Position numbers and translations under genes: made by a program. The notes beneath the pieces were generated by a model. That model saw only the letters and a list, made by a program, of their open reading frames with translations. It was not told the origin of the DNA and made no database searches. From assembly GCF_024267655.1 (NCBI RefSeq), contig NZ_CP100595.1, positions 1,860,001 to 1,924,000 on the forward strand: DNA of 64,000 nt. The letters run 5' to 3'. Shown here piece by piece: positions 34,311-43,861 of the stretch (its first letter is position 1; every line of letters starts with the position of its first letter). The DNA comes from Arcobacter roscoffensis (GTDB lineage Bacteria > Campylobacterota > Campylobacteria > Campylobacterales > Arcobacteraceae).

Positions 34311-34730
34311 TTACTCCTTTGAAACTTTAATTCTTGAAATCAATTCTCTTAATGTATCTTGTGTAAAAGAATTAACTTTCAACTTCTTTCTTCTTTCTTC
34401 TAACTTATAAATGTATGCGATTGAATGCTCTTTATCAATCACTTTTACACCTGCTAACTCTTTTGCAAGTTGCTTAACATTTGCACGTAGATTATCCCTT
34501 GCAGCTTCAAGTATTGAATCATTTAAACAATCTTTCAATTCATCTATCTTCTTTTTGTTTCTTTTTTCTGATACATAAACAATAATCAATAAACCAACTA
34601 GTATATGAACACTATAATCTTGTGCTAGGGCAACAACACTTTGGATATTATTAACAGCAATAGTTCCTGAAACCCCAAGCAAGACAAGTAATCCTTGAAA
34701 GTCTTTTAATACTGCAGCAACTGTTTTCAT
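34311..34730 (-). CDS. Two-pass membrane protein with coiled coil, holin candidate
   Basis: Start at 34730, where ATG overlaps the previous stop as ATGA; the frame upstream to 34754 has no good site of its own. The 139-residue protein has two membrane segments in residues 10-52 (LLVLLGVSGTIAVNN and VHILVGLLIIVYV). A charged helical tail follows (EKRNKKKIDELKDCL onwards). It may be the main holin, with the 74-residue protein as partner. The order is what matters; the name is inference. Confidence 0.55.
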   Translation of the reverse strand: MKTVAAVLKDFQGLLVLLGVSGTIAVNNIQSVVALAQDYSVHILVGLLIIVYVSEKRNKKKIDELKDCLNDSILEAARDNLRANVKQLAKELAGVKVIDKEHSIAYIYKLEERRKKLKVNSFTQDTLRELISRIKVSKE

Positions 34731-35134
34731 TTTTTTACACTCTCCTTTTTCCAAATCTCATAAACTCTATCTTTTAAATACTCTTTACTCATATCAAGAT
34801 TGTACTTTTCATGAAGTGCTTTTATGATCCATTTGCATTTATCAAACTTCTTATATTTATACTCTTTGATTTGCTCTTTATATGCTTCAAGTTCACACTC
34901 TAATCTGTACTTTTTAGAAAACCTATATCTGAAAATATGAAACCAGTTTTGCTTAAACTGTTTTTCATGACAAAGCTCATGATTTAAAATGCCTTTATCT
35001 TTAATATATTTTTTTCTAATCTTAATAGTTCCATTACCTATACCAAATAAATTTAGTACAGGTGGAAATAATGGAGGAGTAAAACTTCCCCCTATTCCCT
35101 CTTTTAGATTGTCTGTATAGATAATCTTTGCCAT
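34727..35134 (-). CDS. Putative phage zinc metallopeptidase
   Basis: The 135-residue product contains ILNHELCHEKQF, an HEXXH zinc motif, followed about 28 residues on by LECELEAYKEQ, whose glutamate could be the third ligand. Short HEXXH proteins of this kind occur in phages near lysis and tail genes without a known role. It is followed directly by the holin candidate with an ATGA overlap. It could process a tail or envelope protein; this is a guess. Confidence 0.6.
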   Translation of the reverse strand: MAKIIYTDNLKEGIGGSFTPPLFPPVLNLFGIGNGTIKIRKKYIKDKGILNHELCHEKQFKQNWFHIFRYRFSKKYRLECELEAYKEQIKEYKYKKFDKCKWIIKALHEKYNLDMSKEYLKDRVYEIWKKESVKK

Positions 35135-35515
35135 TTACACCACCTTTGGATATTTAGATTTAATACTTGTAATTAAGTCAGCCCATTTTGTTGTTCCATT
35201 TATTGAGTCTTTAAACTGCATATCAAGTTGTTCTTCAATAGGTGGGTATTCTGATTTTCTAAGCTCTACATATTTTGAAGCTAAGTACTCATTTGTTTTT
35301 AATTCTACTTCTTTATCTGCAGGATAAATAGTCTTATTACCCTCAACATATCCTGTACCATTACACTCAGGGCATGTTTCATCATCAATTATTGTGTCAC
35401 ATGTATTACAAGGAATTTTATTTGTAGTTAGTTCCTTGTAGAAGTACTCTTTTAAAAGTACTTTTGCACCTTCTATTTTTCCTTTAGATAAAGCTAGTTC
35501 TATATCATCTAACAT
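35135..35515 (-). CDS. Tail-fibre-associated zinc-ribbon protein
   Basis: The 126-residue protein has a four-cysteine DnaJ-like zinc ribbon (CNTCDTIIDDETCPECNGTG, residues 36-55). A C-terminal pattern is common in small phage proteins encoded after tail fibres: SEYPPIEEQLDMQFKD, then WADLITSIKSKYP. It overlaps the fibre gene by 7 bases. It may assist fibre assembly. The zinc insertion is unusual for that group. Confidence 0.6.
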   Translation of the reverse strand: MLDDIELALSKGKIEGAKVLLKEYFYKELTTNKIPCNTCDTIIDDETCPECNGTGYVEGNKTIYPADKEVELKTNEYLASKYVELRKSEYPPIEEQLDMQFKDSINGTTKWADLITSIKSKYPKVV

Positions 35516-38500
35516 AATTTAACTCCTACAATTCTTGTTTTAATTTTCTTTCCATTTAGATCTGTTTGTGTTCCATTTGTAAGCTGATCAAACTTATTAT
35601 TATCTCCATCAAAACTAGATGTAGTTGTGTTATAAGCTAATTCTTTTATAAAGATTTGATAATAGTCTTTTGAAATAGCTGAGAACCATTTAGCAGCTTT
35701 TGAATTAGTTGTATTAGCTGTTATTGGTTCATGCATTGGAGTAGTCCCAATAAAAGGCTTCTTGCCAAGTTTTATAAAATTACTTGAATCATAATAAAAA
35801 GCACTAAGATTATATGTTCCCTCAAAACCTATATTCATATAATATATTCCATCTTCTCCACTATTATATAAACCATCTAGTGCTAATATTACATCACCAT
35901 ATTTTATATTTTTACTTCCATCCTTTGATGTATATTTTGCACCGATAGAAATAGTTTTAAAAGGTTTTATTTCTAAACTATTTAATTCATTTGCTGTAGA
36001 TATAAAACCTAAGCTATTTACAATATTTGAGCCTTTATATAGAAAATTACAATTTTGAAATAGCACTTCATTAGATAAGTAGTCAATACTTTTAGGTTGA
36101 ACTTGAGAAAGGGTATTTTTCCCTTTATATTCCATTACAGCTATTCTTCCTGCTGTGTTGTTTAGTCCTCCCCACAATATATTTAATTCTTTATTTCCAT
36201 TAAAAGGAGCAGTTAACCATGTATTACCATCATCTGTATAAATTCTTTGAGGTTCATTCTCTAATTTTAATGTTCCTATTGGGTTATAGGTACCATTAAT
36301 ATAAATTGTTTCATCTTGTCCAATTAATAAACTATTAGCAGAAACAATTGAATTACCACACTGAAGCCATTGTTTCCATTCCGTAAGGTAATCATCTTTA
36401 GAACCTAAAATATCTGCATGGTTTACACTTCCATATGTTGATATATGTGAAGCTTTTTCGATTGATTCTATTTCAATATATCCACTTGGGTCTGTCCCAA
36501 GAATAAGTTCTATATCATTTACATTATCAGTTGATATTAAATCATTTGGTGCGTCTGGACTTTCAATTATTCTCTTTATTGTGAATTCTGCAACAAACAA
36601 AGGATTTGTTCCAATAATTCTAACTCTTTCACCAACTTTAAAATTTTTAGATGCTGTTTTATAAGGTAAATAAACATCAACTTTAAGATTAGCTGCAAAA
36701 TAACAAGTGTTACCAAATCTATTTCCTACTGTATATGTTTCATTTGCTAACTTACAAACTTGACCATTATTAATATAGTATTTTTTTAAGTGTTCTAATT
36801 CTAATAAATTACTATGTCTATTAGCTAAAGGTAAGAAATTAAATCCTACACCATTTTCACTATAAATATAAACTTTATCATATGCAAGTTTTAAAGGATG
36901 AGATATTGCAACATTTCCAAAGCCTTCACCTGAATGGAATCCATCATTAACACTAACAATACCTTTTACAAATGCAGTATATGAAGTAAGTTCATTTGTT
37001 TCATGCCAATACCTAGCACTCATTCCATCATTTACTAAATATCTTGATGTCCCAAATTTATTATAAATAAAATGATAAGCTCCTGCATTTAAACAATTTC
37101 CCATTACACCAATAAAAACAAACTCATCTATTCCATCTGTAATAACATTTTGTTTTACTAAAGAATACTCATCATAAACCTCTACAAAGTCATTTACATC
37201 AGGAGCTGCTACATTGAATTCTTTATATCCTTTAAAAGTTTGGAAAGTTTTAGTTGTTTTATTAAACAGGATAAAATCTCTTCTTGTTACTTTTGTTCTT
37301 TTTTCAAAGTATGGATTTTTTAGAGACATGTTTTCTGTTGTTCCTAAATATAGCCATGCCCCAACTGTATAATTCTCTGTATTTGGGTTCCAATTACTTC
37401 CATAATCAAATTCTGACAAATAAAAACCTTCCATTCCTTTTTCATCAGAAGTTAGTTTTTTTACAACTAAACCACTAAATATATTTGAATAACTTGTCAA
37501 TGAACTTTCAATATCAAACATTTCATTAGTATTTTTAATAGCTTGATAAATTGTATCTTTCTGTCTGATTGAAATATCACAAATCCAAAGATTGTTATTT
37601 GCTCCATCCATTCTAATTTTAAAAACGAAATTAGTATCGCTAGAAACAGTATATATATGAGTATGAACACCAATAGAAGTATCTAAATCAAATAGTTTTC
37701 CACCTGTTAGTGAGTTAAAAATAGCTCCTCCATTTGAAACATCAGTTATTCTATATGTAAAAACATATGTAATGCCCCCCTTAATCAAAATGCTTTCAGT
37801 ACTTTGAAAAGCTTCATTAGATGTAGATGTTGTACTAATATGTAAAATACTATCAACTATTTCAAAAGTACCTCCATTTGTGTTATCTTGCCAATTAAGA
37901 CTACCACTTTTAAAATTTCCATTACTTATTAATTCATTCCCAGTCACAATAAAATCACCTTTGTTGTGAGCTTGTTGACAAATTAATCTATGAACCTTAT
38001 CATCTAACAGTTCATCTGTACTTGTTGGTGCAAAAGGTTTTTCAGGAAATACAATATCAATATAATCTACTCCAAAATCTATAATCTTATCACCATCAAA
38101 AAAACCATTAATCATGTGTGTTTTTAGTCTTAATGTATTTGGAATATTTGTTTTTTCAAATACATCTTCAGGATGAATAAGAGGTTTATGATGATATATA
38201 AATCCTGCCTTTTCAAATGTTGCAGCTAACATCTTATTAAACTCTTCATAAGTATATGTAGCCTGTGTTGGTAACTGTAAGTTTTTTACTTCATCTGCTT
38301 TCGCAACTGCTGTGTCTCTTGCACTTATTACTTCACTATGTTTACTTGTTACATCTGTATGCTTATTGTTTACATTTGTGTTTTTTGCATTAATATCTGT
38401 TGTGACATCATTAATAGCCTCAGCAGTATTATTCATTTCATCAATTCTTAAATTATCTTCTTCAAGTCTTATATCTCTATCTGAACTAAAAGTCTCAGGT

Positions 38501-38553
38501 CTTTTTCTACTTGGAGTAGTTGTATATTTATTTATTATTGGTATTTGTGTCAT
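35509..38553 (-). CDS. Tail fibre or host-specificity protein
   Basis: The 1014-residue protein begins with a Thr/Asn-rich segment and a coiled coil (residues 40-90, repeated NNKHTDVTSKHSEV pattern). A carbohydrate-binding-like beta domain follows (about 205-335, NELISNGNFKSGSLNWQDN through GITYVFTYRI), then long beta-rich regions without known repeats. This layout fits the distal, receptor-binding part of the tail. It is downstream of the tail proteins and overlaps both neighbours. Such genes diverge fast, so no closer family is claimed. Confidence 0.78.
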   Translation of the reverse strand: MTQIPIINKYTTTPSRKRPETFSSDRDIRLEEDNLRIDEMNNTAEAINDVTTDINAKNTNVNNKHTDVTSKHSEVISARDTAVAKADEVKNLQLPTQATYTYEEFNKMLAATFEKAGFIYHHKPLIHPEDVFEKTNIPNTLRLKTHMINGFFDGDKIIDFGVDYIDIVFPEKPFAPTSTDELLDDKVHRLICQQAHNKGDFIVTGNELISNGNFKSGSLNWQDNTNGGTFEIVDSILHISTTSTSNEAFQSTESILIKGGITYVFTYRITDVSNGGAIFNSLTGGKLFDLDTSIGVHTHIYTVSSDTNFVFKIRMDGANNNLWICDISIRQKDTIYQAIKNTNEMFDIESSLTSYSNIFSGLVVKKLTSDEKGMEGFYLSEFDYGSNWNPNTENYTVGAWLYLGTTENMSLKNPYFEKRTKVTRRDFILFNKTTKTFQTFKGYKEFNVAAPDVNDFVEVYDEYSLVKQNVITDGIDEFVFIGVMGNCLNAGAYHFIYNKFGTSRYLVNDGMSARYWHETNELTSYTAFVKGIVSVNDGFHSGEGFGNVAISHPLKLAYDKVYIYSENGVGFNFLPLANRHSNLLELEHLKKYYINNGQVCKLANETYTVGNRFGNTCYFAANLKVDVYLPYKTASKNFKVGERVRIIGTNPLFVAEFTIKRIIESPDAPNDLISTDNVNDIELILGTDPSGYIEIESIEKASHISTYGSVNHADILGSKDDYLTEWKQWLQCGNSIVSANSLLIGQDETIYINGTYNPIGTLKLENEPQRIYTDDGNTWLTAPFNGNKELNILWGGLNNTAGRIAVMEYKGKNTLSQVQPKSIDYLSNEVLFQNCNFLYKGSNIVNSLGFISTANELNSLEIKPFKTISIGAKYTSKDGSKNIKYGDVILALDGLYNSGEDGIYYMNIGFEGTYNLSAFYYDSSNFIKLGKKPFIGTTPMHEPITANTTNSKAAKWFSAISKDYYQIFIKELAYNTTTSSFDGDNNKFDQLTNGTQTDLNGKKIKTRIVGVKLC

Positions 38554-39464
38554 TATAAAATTCCTTTCAATGAAAAACTTATTATTGATTCATTATCTTT
38601 TTTTGATTCAACTAGAACTGAGAAGTTTTCCCAATATCCAAAATTCAAAAGGTGTTCTAAATTAGAATCCTTACTTTCATCCATCACATACAATATTGGA
38701 ATAGCATCTAGCTCTTTTGCTTTTCTTCTTAACATTGGTATTTTTGCAGTTTTTGTAATAATCTCATAGCTATCTACATTTATTGCACCTCTATGTTTTA
38801 ACTTTGCGTAACCAAACTCATTTACATCTTTTTTGCTATAACTTTCTAATCCTAGGTTTACTCCTTTTCCAGTTGCTCCCATATAAAAACTTCGCCCCGA
38901 CACTAATCTTCCACATGCAGCTTTTGATCCAGGATTATTCAAAGTTACTTTTATCTTTGCATTTGAATAGATTGGAAGTCTTCTATAAATTGCATTGCTT
39001 GCAACAAAGTCATTAAACATATATGTGTAATCATCTATTATTTCACTATCATCTATTAAATCAATTGTCTCAGCATAAACAATTTCGTCACTGCTTAAAT
39101 CAATCATTTCTATTACAGCTTCAATTGCATCAATTGTTAGAAGAGCCAATGAATCATAATTTTTAATTGATATTTCAAAAATTAATGTTTCATCATTTTT
39201 TGTTTGAGTACTTGTCTCACCATCAATTGCTGCAAAATAATTAGTTGGTCCTATATTTACCCATACAGGTTTTTGCTTTAGCGAATTTTCACTTGGACTT
39301 TCTTCTGTATTTGAATTATCTTCTCCTGCATATTTATATATAAAATGGCCATCTCTTCTCTCATCTCCATATTTATATGAATCGCTAGAACTCCATAATT
39401 GTTCATCCTCTGATACATTTATAGAAAGATAATCCGATATTTCATTTTTTATTAAAGTTGCCAT
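38553..39464 (-). CDS. Tail tip or baseplate protein
   Basis: The 303-residue protein follows the tape measure gene directly and shares a base with it and with the fibre gene. It is beta-rich, with LWSSSDSYKYGDERRDGHFIYKYAG and PVWVNIGPTNYFAAIDG near the N-terminus, and CGRLVSGRSFYMGATGKGVNLGLESYSKKD in the middle. The GPTNYFAAID stretch recalls tail proteins of transposable-type siphoviruses. Position indicates a distal-tail or tip component; the exact role is not clear. Confidence 0.65.
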   Translation of the reverse strand: MATLIKNEISDYLSINVSEDEQLWSSSDSYKYGDERRDGHFIYKYAGEDNSNTEESPSENSLKQKPVWVNIGPTNYFAAIDGETSTQTKNDETLIFEISIKNYDSLALLTIDAIEAVIEMIDLSSDEIVYAETIDLIDDSEIIDDYTYMFNDFVASNAIYRRLPIYSNAKIKVTLNNPGSKAACGRLVSGRSFYMGATGKGVNLGLESYSKKDVNEFGYAKLKHRGAINVDSYEIITKTAKIPMLRRKAKELDAIPILYVMDESKDSNLEHLLNFGYWENFSVLVESKKDNESIISFSLKGIL

Positions 39465-42448
39465 TAAACTGCCTCCGTAAGCATTGCTTCACCATTATTT
39501 GTAACATTTGATAATATTCGATTCATTTTTTTTAATTCATCAGCTACTACAAAAAGATATTTATCTGACAATCCATTATCTGAATTATTTGATTCAATTG
39601 ATATTGACTTAACTTCATTGCTTGCTTTTTTTAAATTACCAGATATTAATCCTCTATTTTTTCTTGATTTTTCTAAAAATGAAAACAATGAAGGATAAGC
39701 TGTGACCATCCATTTTGGAGCTATCCATTCATTATCATGTGTAATAATTTTTGCTTGTTTATGCCCTGTATGGTCAGGAAGTCCGTGCCCAACTCCTGTA
39801 TAACCACCTTTAGCATAATATTGGTAAGCAATGTTTGTTGAAGTTGTACCATCTCCATAGCTCTGTGTCCATTCTGTTACTCTTTTAACCTGTAAGTTAC
39901 GTAAGCTTTTTCCGCCTGCCATTGAAGTAACCGCATTCTTTGTATTATTCGCATTTACTGCTGTAGTTGCAGTATTTGCAGAAATATTAGAAAGACTACT
40001 AACATCAAGACCTGTATCAACTGATAGTTCAGGAAATGAAGATGAAATAGAACTTAATGAAATTCCAGTTGAGTTTCCACCCATAAGTTTTTGAATAAAA
40101 TCAGTAACACTATTTGAATTAGTACCGTTTAAAGCAAGTGTTATTGGTTCTGTATCAAGTTCTACATCAGGTATGTTTATATTACCAACACTTGAATTTA
40201 CTGTAGAAAGTGCAGCTGTAACACTATTTGTATTTTGTGTTAGATCAACACTCTTAGCTAAATTTGAATTATTGTAATACTCCTGGTCATTAACTGCAGA
40301 TGTAATATAATTTGTACTTTTAATTAATGAGCTATTAGAGCCAAGTAACTTTTCATTATTAACATTTACACTATCAGCAACATTACTAATGGTAGTCTTT
40401 TCATCATCAGTTAATATTCCATCTTCAAACGATTTATTAATACTTGTAAGTAAATCATTCATGCTAGTAAATACATTGTATGCATCTAATGCATTATTTT
40501 GAAAAGATGATATTTGATTTCCGACTGTTGCTTGTGCAAATATATAGTCTTGATTAGTTGAATAATTTTCACTATTAAGTACTTGCTCAGTGCTTTCAAC
40601 GAAAGCTTGAAAACTCTCTTGATACTGTTGTCCAATCTGTACATCTAATGGATTGTTCAATAAGTTTTGTTGTGCTTCTTGCATTTGTTCTAAAGCATCA
40701 ATATAAGAAAGTGTTTTATTTAGATTTGTATCTTGTGAAAAAACATTTTGCATATAGTCTGCATTTGTTTTAAGACTATTTATAAAAGTATCTTCAAATT
40801 GGAAGATAAACTCTTTTATTTCTTCTGTTGCTTCATTGAAAACTGAAACTACTGCTTTTGATTCGTTAACTAGTTTTTCTGTAGTATATGTTTGTTCTTT
40901 TATTGTGTAGTTTAGTCCATCTTCTTCGGACATTACATCAATATATTTTTTTGTTGCATCTGTTGCATTTTCTAAGTTGAAAGATAGTAAATCACTAGTA
41001 TCTTTAATTTTATCAATAATTGAAGAATCAACTTGATAGTCAGTTAATTGGTCATTTATATTATCTATTACATCTGATGCATTACTTGCACTGTCTCCAA
41101 AGTCTGGTTTCTCAGAACTAATATCTTGGTTATTATTTCTTATTTCTTTAAATCTTGAATTTACATCTGTAATAAATTTTTGTGCTAAATCAAAACCATC
41201 ATTTGAAGTAGTAAATAAGTCTTCATAAGCTAATTTTAGATTTTCTGAAGCTAATTCGAAATTCTCTTTTACATAAGCTTCTCTTTCAAGAAGCCCTTCT
41301 ATTCCAAAATCTACTTTCTCATAATCAACACTAGAAACATAAGAAAAATTAACAAGGCCTGTTGAATTAGCCTGCCCAATAATTGTGTTAATTCCATTAA
41401 CAACATTGTTGATCATATCTTCAAAACCTTCAACAACATAATTAATAGAAGATTCCATAGATTCTTGAATAAATCTTGATAATGAAGCAGTTACTACTTG
41501 AATTCCCCAAAATGATGTTTCTGCTGAATATCTAACTACATTATAACTATCTCCAACTGTTTCCAATACATCATATAATTTACCAAAACCTAAAATAGTT
41601 GAATTAATACTTTCAATTATAATATTAGAGTATTCAATACCAATATTTGCATTATTTTCAAATGCTTTTGACATTTCATCATTTACTACAAATACTACAG
41701 CTTTAAAGTAGTCATATAATCCTCCATCCATCACTTTCTTTTGATAGATTGTCCAGTTGTCTGACATATTAGAAAGCATACCATTTAGAGTTTTACTTTG
41801 TTCTTCCATTGCTCCTGCATACTTACTATTAAAAATAGATTCAAGTGTGCTTTCTATTATGTCGCTATTATTACTAATAATTGTTTGTCTTGCTTCTCCA
41901 CTTGAGTTGATCCATGAGTATTTAATTTCTTCACCCATTTTTTCAGCTCTAATACCAAACTCTTTAAGTCTTTCATTTTCACCAACTATTGCATCAGCTA
42001 TTGCTTCTACTGATTGTTGAAGAGGTTTATTCATGGCACTAGATGTATCACCTAATGTTTTAAGTAAACCATTTGTTGGCTCTAATCCATAAGTTCTTAA
42101 ACTTACAAAACTTTCTGTTACTTGTTTTATTTTATATGGTGTATATTTTGAGAAGTTTTCTATCCACTGCATTGATTGCTCTGTTTTGATAGTACTACCT
42201 TCAACAGTTTTTAAAACTGTTTCAAGCTTTTCAAATTCAGAAGATAAATTAATACTTCTTTGAACTTGTTCAAGCCCTTTCATTGCAGTTTGTACAGATA
42301 TATATGCAGTAGCTAATGATAATACTGTAGTTTTAATATTACCTACTTGCTTTTTCATATAAGAATGAGCCTTATCCGTAGACTTTACAAGATGGCTAGT
42401 ATCTGCTTTTATGTCAAATATAACTTCTGCTACTGAATATTTACTCAT
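39464..42448 (-). CDS. Tape measure protein
   Basis: The 994-residue protein, the longest tail protein apart from the fibre, has a helical N-terminus (VAEVIFDIKADTSHLVKSTDKAHSYMKKQVGNI). The tape-measure domain runs through FEKLETVLKTVEGSTIKTEQSMQW and LLKTLGDTSSAMNKPLQQSVEAI. Long predicted coils follow, then the typical tail KGGYTGVGHGLPDHTGHKQAKIITHDNEWIAPKWMV. It sets tail length and helps DNA entry. It lies immediately after the frameshifted chaperone genes, the canonical place. Confidence 0.93.
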   Translation of the reverse strand: MSKYSVAEVIFDIKADTSHLVKSTDKAHSYMKKQVGNIKTTVLSLATAYISVQTAMKGLEQVQRSINLSSEFEKLETVLKTVEGSTIKTEQSMQWIENFSKYTPYKIKQVTESFVSLRTYGLEPTNGLLKTLGDTSSAMNKPLQQSVEAIADAIVGENERLKEFGIRAEKMGEEIKYSWINSSGEARQTIISNNSDIIESTLESIFNSKYAGAMEEQSKTLNGMLSNMSDNWTIYQKKVMDGGLYDYFKAVVFVVNDEMSKAFENNANIGIEYSNIIIESINSTILGFGKLYDVLETVGDSYNVVRYSAETSFWGIQVVTASLSRFIQESMESSINYVVEGFEDMINNVVNGINTIIGQANSTGLVNFSYVSSVDYEKVDFGIEGLLEREAYVKENFELASENLKLAYEDLFTTSNDGFDLAQKFITDVNSRFKEIRNNNQDISSEKPDFGDSASNASDVIDNINDQLTDYQVDSSIIDKIKDTSDLLSFNLENATDATKKYIDVMSEEDGLNYTIKEQTYTTEKLVNESKAVVSVFNEATEEIKEFIFQFEDTFINSLKTNADYMQNVFSQDTNLNKTLSYIDALEQMQEAQQNLLNNPLDVQIGQQYQESFQAFVESTEQVLNSENYSTNQDYIFAQATVGNQISSFQNNALDAYNVFTSMNDLLTSINKSFEDGILTDDEKTTISNVADSVNVNNEKLLGSNSSLIKSTNYITSAVNDQEYYNNSNLAKSVDLTQNTNSVTAALSTVNSSVGNINIPDVELDTEPITLALNGTNSNSVTDFIQKLMGGNSTGISLSSISSSFPELSVDTGLDVSSLSNISANTATTAVNANNTKNAVTSMAGGKSLRNLQVKRVTEWTQSYGDGTTSTNIAYQYYAKGGYTGVGHGLPDHTGHKQAKIITHDNEWIAPKWMVTAYPSLFSFLEKSRKNRGLISGNLKKASNEVKSISIESNNSDNGLSDKYLFVVADELKKMNRILSNVTNNGEAMLTEAV

Positions 42449-42451
42449 TTC

Positions 42452-43080
42452 TTATCCTAATCTTTCAAATATAAAATTTTCTAGCTCTTGCCCTTCAAGC
42501 ATTTTTATGTCTTTTTGTCCTGTAATCATAAAATCTTGAAGTTCTAAGCTCTTTTTTGAATATGGTGCTATAGTTGCTTGTGTCAACATTGCAAGTTGCA
42601 TTTCAACTCTATCTACTAAGGGTGGATACTTTTCAAAATATTCCATCCATTCATACAGTTCACTTTCACTTATAGTGTTTTCAAGTTCTGAAACTGTTTT
42701 TCCTAATTCATGCGCAAGTTTAAAAATAAACTCACGCTGTTCTAGTTTTTTGGCTTATCTAGCTCTTGTATTTGTTCAAAAACTTCAATTGCAAATGGAA
42801 GAGCATTATTATCTAGACTTTCAATCTCTTCTAATGTCATCTTTGGTTCAACCATGCCATAAGCAGTAGCTATATATGCAGCTTTGTTATAATCTGATGG
42901 AGGAATTTTTGTAACTTTTGAACCTTCAAATTTTGCATTTTTAAGCATCACACCATCAACAACTACTCTTTCAGAAATTGACAACTTTTTAACTTTTATT
43001 TGTTCTCCCTCAAAAACTTTTGATTCATAAGTTTTTGTTGAACTTGTAAATTTACTTAAAATATCTTCTTTTTTTAACAT
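42452..43080 (-). CDS. Tail assembly chaperone, -1 frameshift fusion (gpGT-like)
   Basis: Reading shifts by -1 at A-AAA-AAC (42751-42745) and then continues without a stop for 97 more codons from 42745 to 42452, giving about 209 residues. The new part begins LEQREFIFKLAHELGKTVSE and continues SELYEWMEYFEKYPPLVDRV, which has the character of the T domain of lambda-type GT chaperones. The only ATG-started frame in the second part (42646, 64 residues) lacks the conserved first half and so is probably not a separate gene. Both forms are expected, in a fixed ratio. Confidence 0.82.
42712..42751 (-). promoter_or_regulatory. Programmed -1 frameshift signal
   Basis: On the minus strand the slippery A-AAA-AAC (42751-42745) is followed by a 7-base spacer and then a stem at 42737-42712. 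The arms GCG-TG-AGTTT and AAACT-TG-CGC enclose a six-base loop. Spacing is right for a stimulatory hairpin. Confidence 0.78.
42742..43080 (-). CDS. Tail assembly chaperone, short form (gpG-like)
   Basis: The 112-residue product lies between the tail tube gene and the tape measure gene. It is acidic and helical, with KVFEGEQIKVKKLSISERVVVDGVML and AAYIATAYGMVEPKMTLEEIESL, a pattern common in phage tail chaperones. Its last codons CCA-AAA-AAC-TAG contain a slippery heptamer directly before the stop. The longer -1 frameshift product is given separately. Confidence 0.8.
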   Translation of the reverse strand: MLKKEDILSKFTSSTKTYESKVFEGEQIKVKKLSISERVVVDGVMLKNAKFEGSKVTKIPPSDYNKAAYIATAYGMVEPKMTLEEIESLDNNALPFAIEVFEQIQELDKPKN

Positions 43081-43089
43081 CTAAAATCC

Positions 43090-43512
43090 TTAATTTGCTT
43101 TTGTTAATGTTGGTTGTCCTTCCCATTCAGCTGAGAAGTTTGAAATAAGTGCTTTATCATCATTTGTCGGTTTATAAGATGTAAGTTTTACATCTCCACT
43201 AATAGTTGTTCCAGCTCCTGCGTCTGTCTTTTTGTTGTTAAACTCAATTTCAAAAGCAACTAGCTCATTTGCATCATAAGCAGCTTCTGCTTCTGCATGA
43301 AAACTACCTGCCGTTTCACCATAAGGTAATTGAAAATTAATAGACTCATACTCTTTAAATCCAACATTTAAAAATACTGTATCATCATAGGCAACTTTTT
43401 TACTTGTACTTCTTTGACTACCTAATCCGTTAACATCAAATAATGTACTAGTTACAACTTCTGTTCCTCCTGGTCTTGTTAGCTTTACCTTAACTTTTAA
43501 AAAACTTTCCAT
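43090..43512 (-). CDS. Major tail tube protein
   Basis: The 140-residue protein is beta-rich and of standard size for a siphovirus tail tube subunit. Features include KVKLTRPGGTEVVTS, a central KEYESINFQLPYGETAGSF and a C-terminal SAEWEGQPTLTKAN. It sits between the tail terminator candidate and the tail chaperone pair, the usual position. Assignment is mainly by order and size. Confidence 0.7.
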   Translation of the reverse strand: MESFLKVKVKLTRPGGTEVVTSTLFDVNGLGSQRSTSKKVAYDDTVFLNVGFKEYESINFQLPYGETAGSFHAEAEAAYDANELVAFEIEFNNKKTDAGAGTTISGDVKLTSYKPTNDDKALISNFSAEWEGQPTLTKAN

Positions 43513-43513
43513 T

Positions 43514-43861
43514 TTAATACTCCTTAAATTTTATTTGGAATGTGATAATCTCTCTATGCCACTGAGTTTCTTCATCAAAATTATCTTCATAAGTTAATCT
43601 TTCTGGCAAATAATCAAATGAATAAAGAGCTTTTTTGACTTTGTATAAAATCGCTTTTAGTTCTGTATAAGATTTTGAAAAAATATCTAGTTGTACTTCT
43701 TCTATTTGTCCTACATAACCACCTAAAGAGCCTATATCCCCTCCCTTTGTAAAATATCTACAACATGGTGGATTAGTTTCTTTTGAAACTATATTTGCTT
43801 CAATTTTTCCTTGTAGCTCAGGAACATTGTCTTCAATATGTTGCATTAGTTTCTTTATCAT
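43514..43861 (-). CDS. Tail terminator/completion protein
   Basis: The 115-residue product has the pattern of small tail-completion proteins (DUF3168-like): an N-terminal helix MIKKLMQHIEDNVPEL, a beta section VQLDIFSKSYTELKAILYKVKKAL and a late HREIITFQIKFKEY strand. It overlaps the gp10-like gene by 4 bases and comes directly before the tail tube gene. It probably caps the tail tube at its proximal end. Confidence 0.65.
   Translation of the reverse strand: MIKKLMQHIEDNVPELQGKIEANIVSKETNPPCCRYFTKGGDIGSLGGYVGQIEEVQLDIFSKSYTELKAILYKVKKALYSFDYLPERLTYEDNFDEETQWHREIITFQIKFKEY

Noticed and set aside
42452-42646. Stand-alone 64-residue gene before the tape measure
   Set aside because: Its frame is open upstream to the slippery site and the upstream part is conserved in character, so it is better read as the end of the frameshift product.
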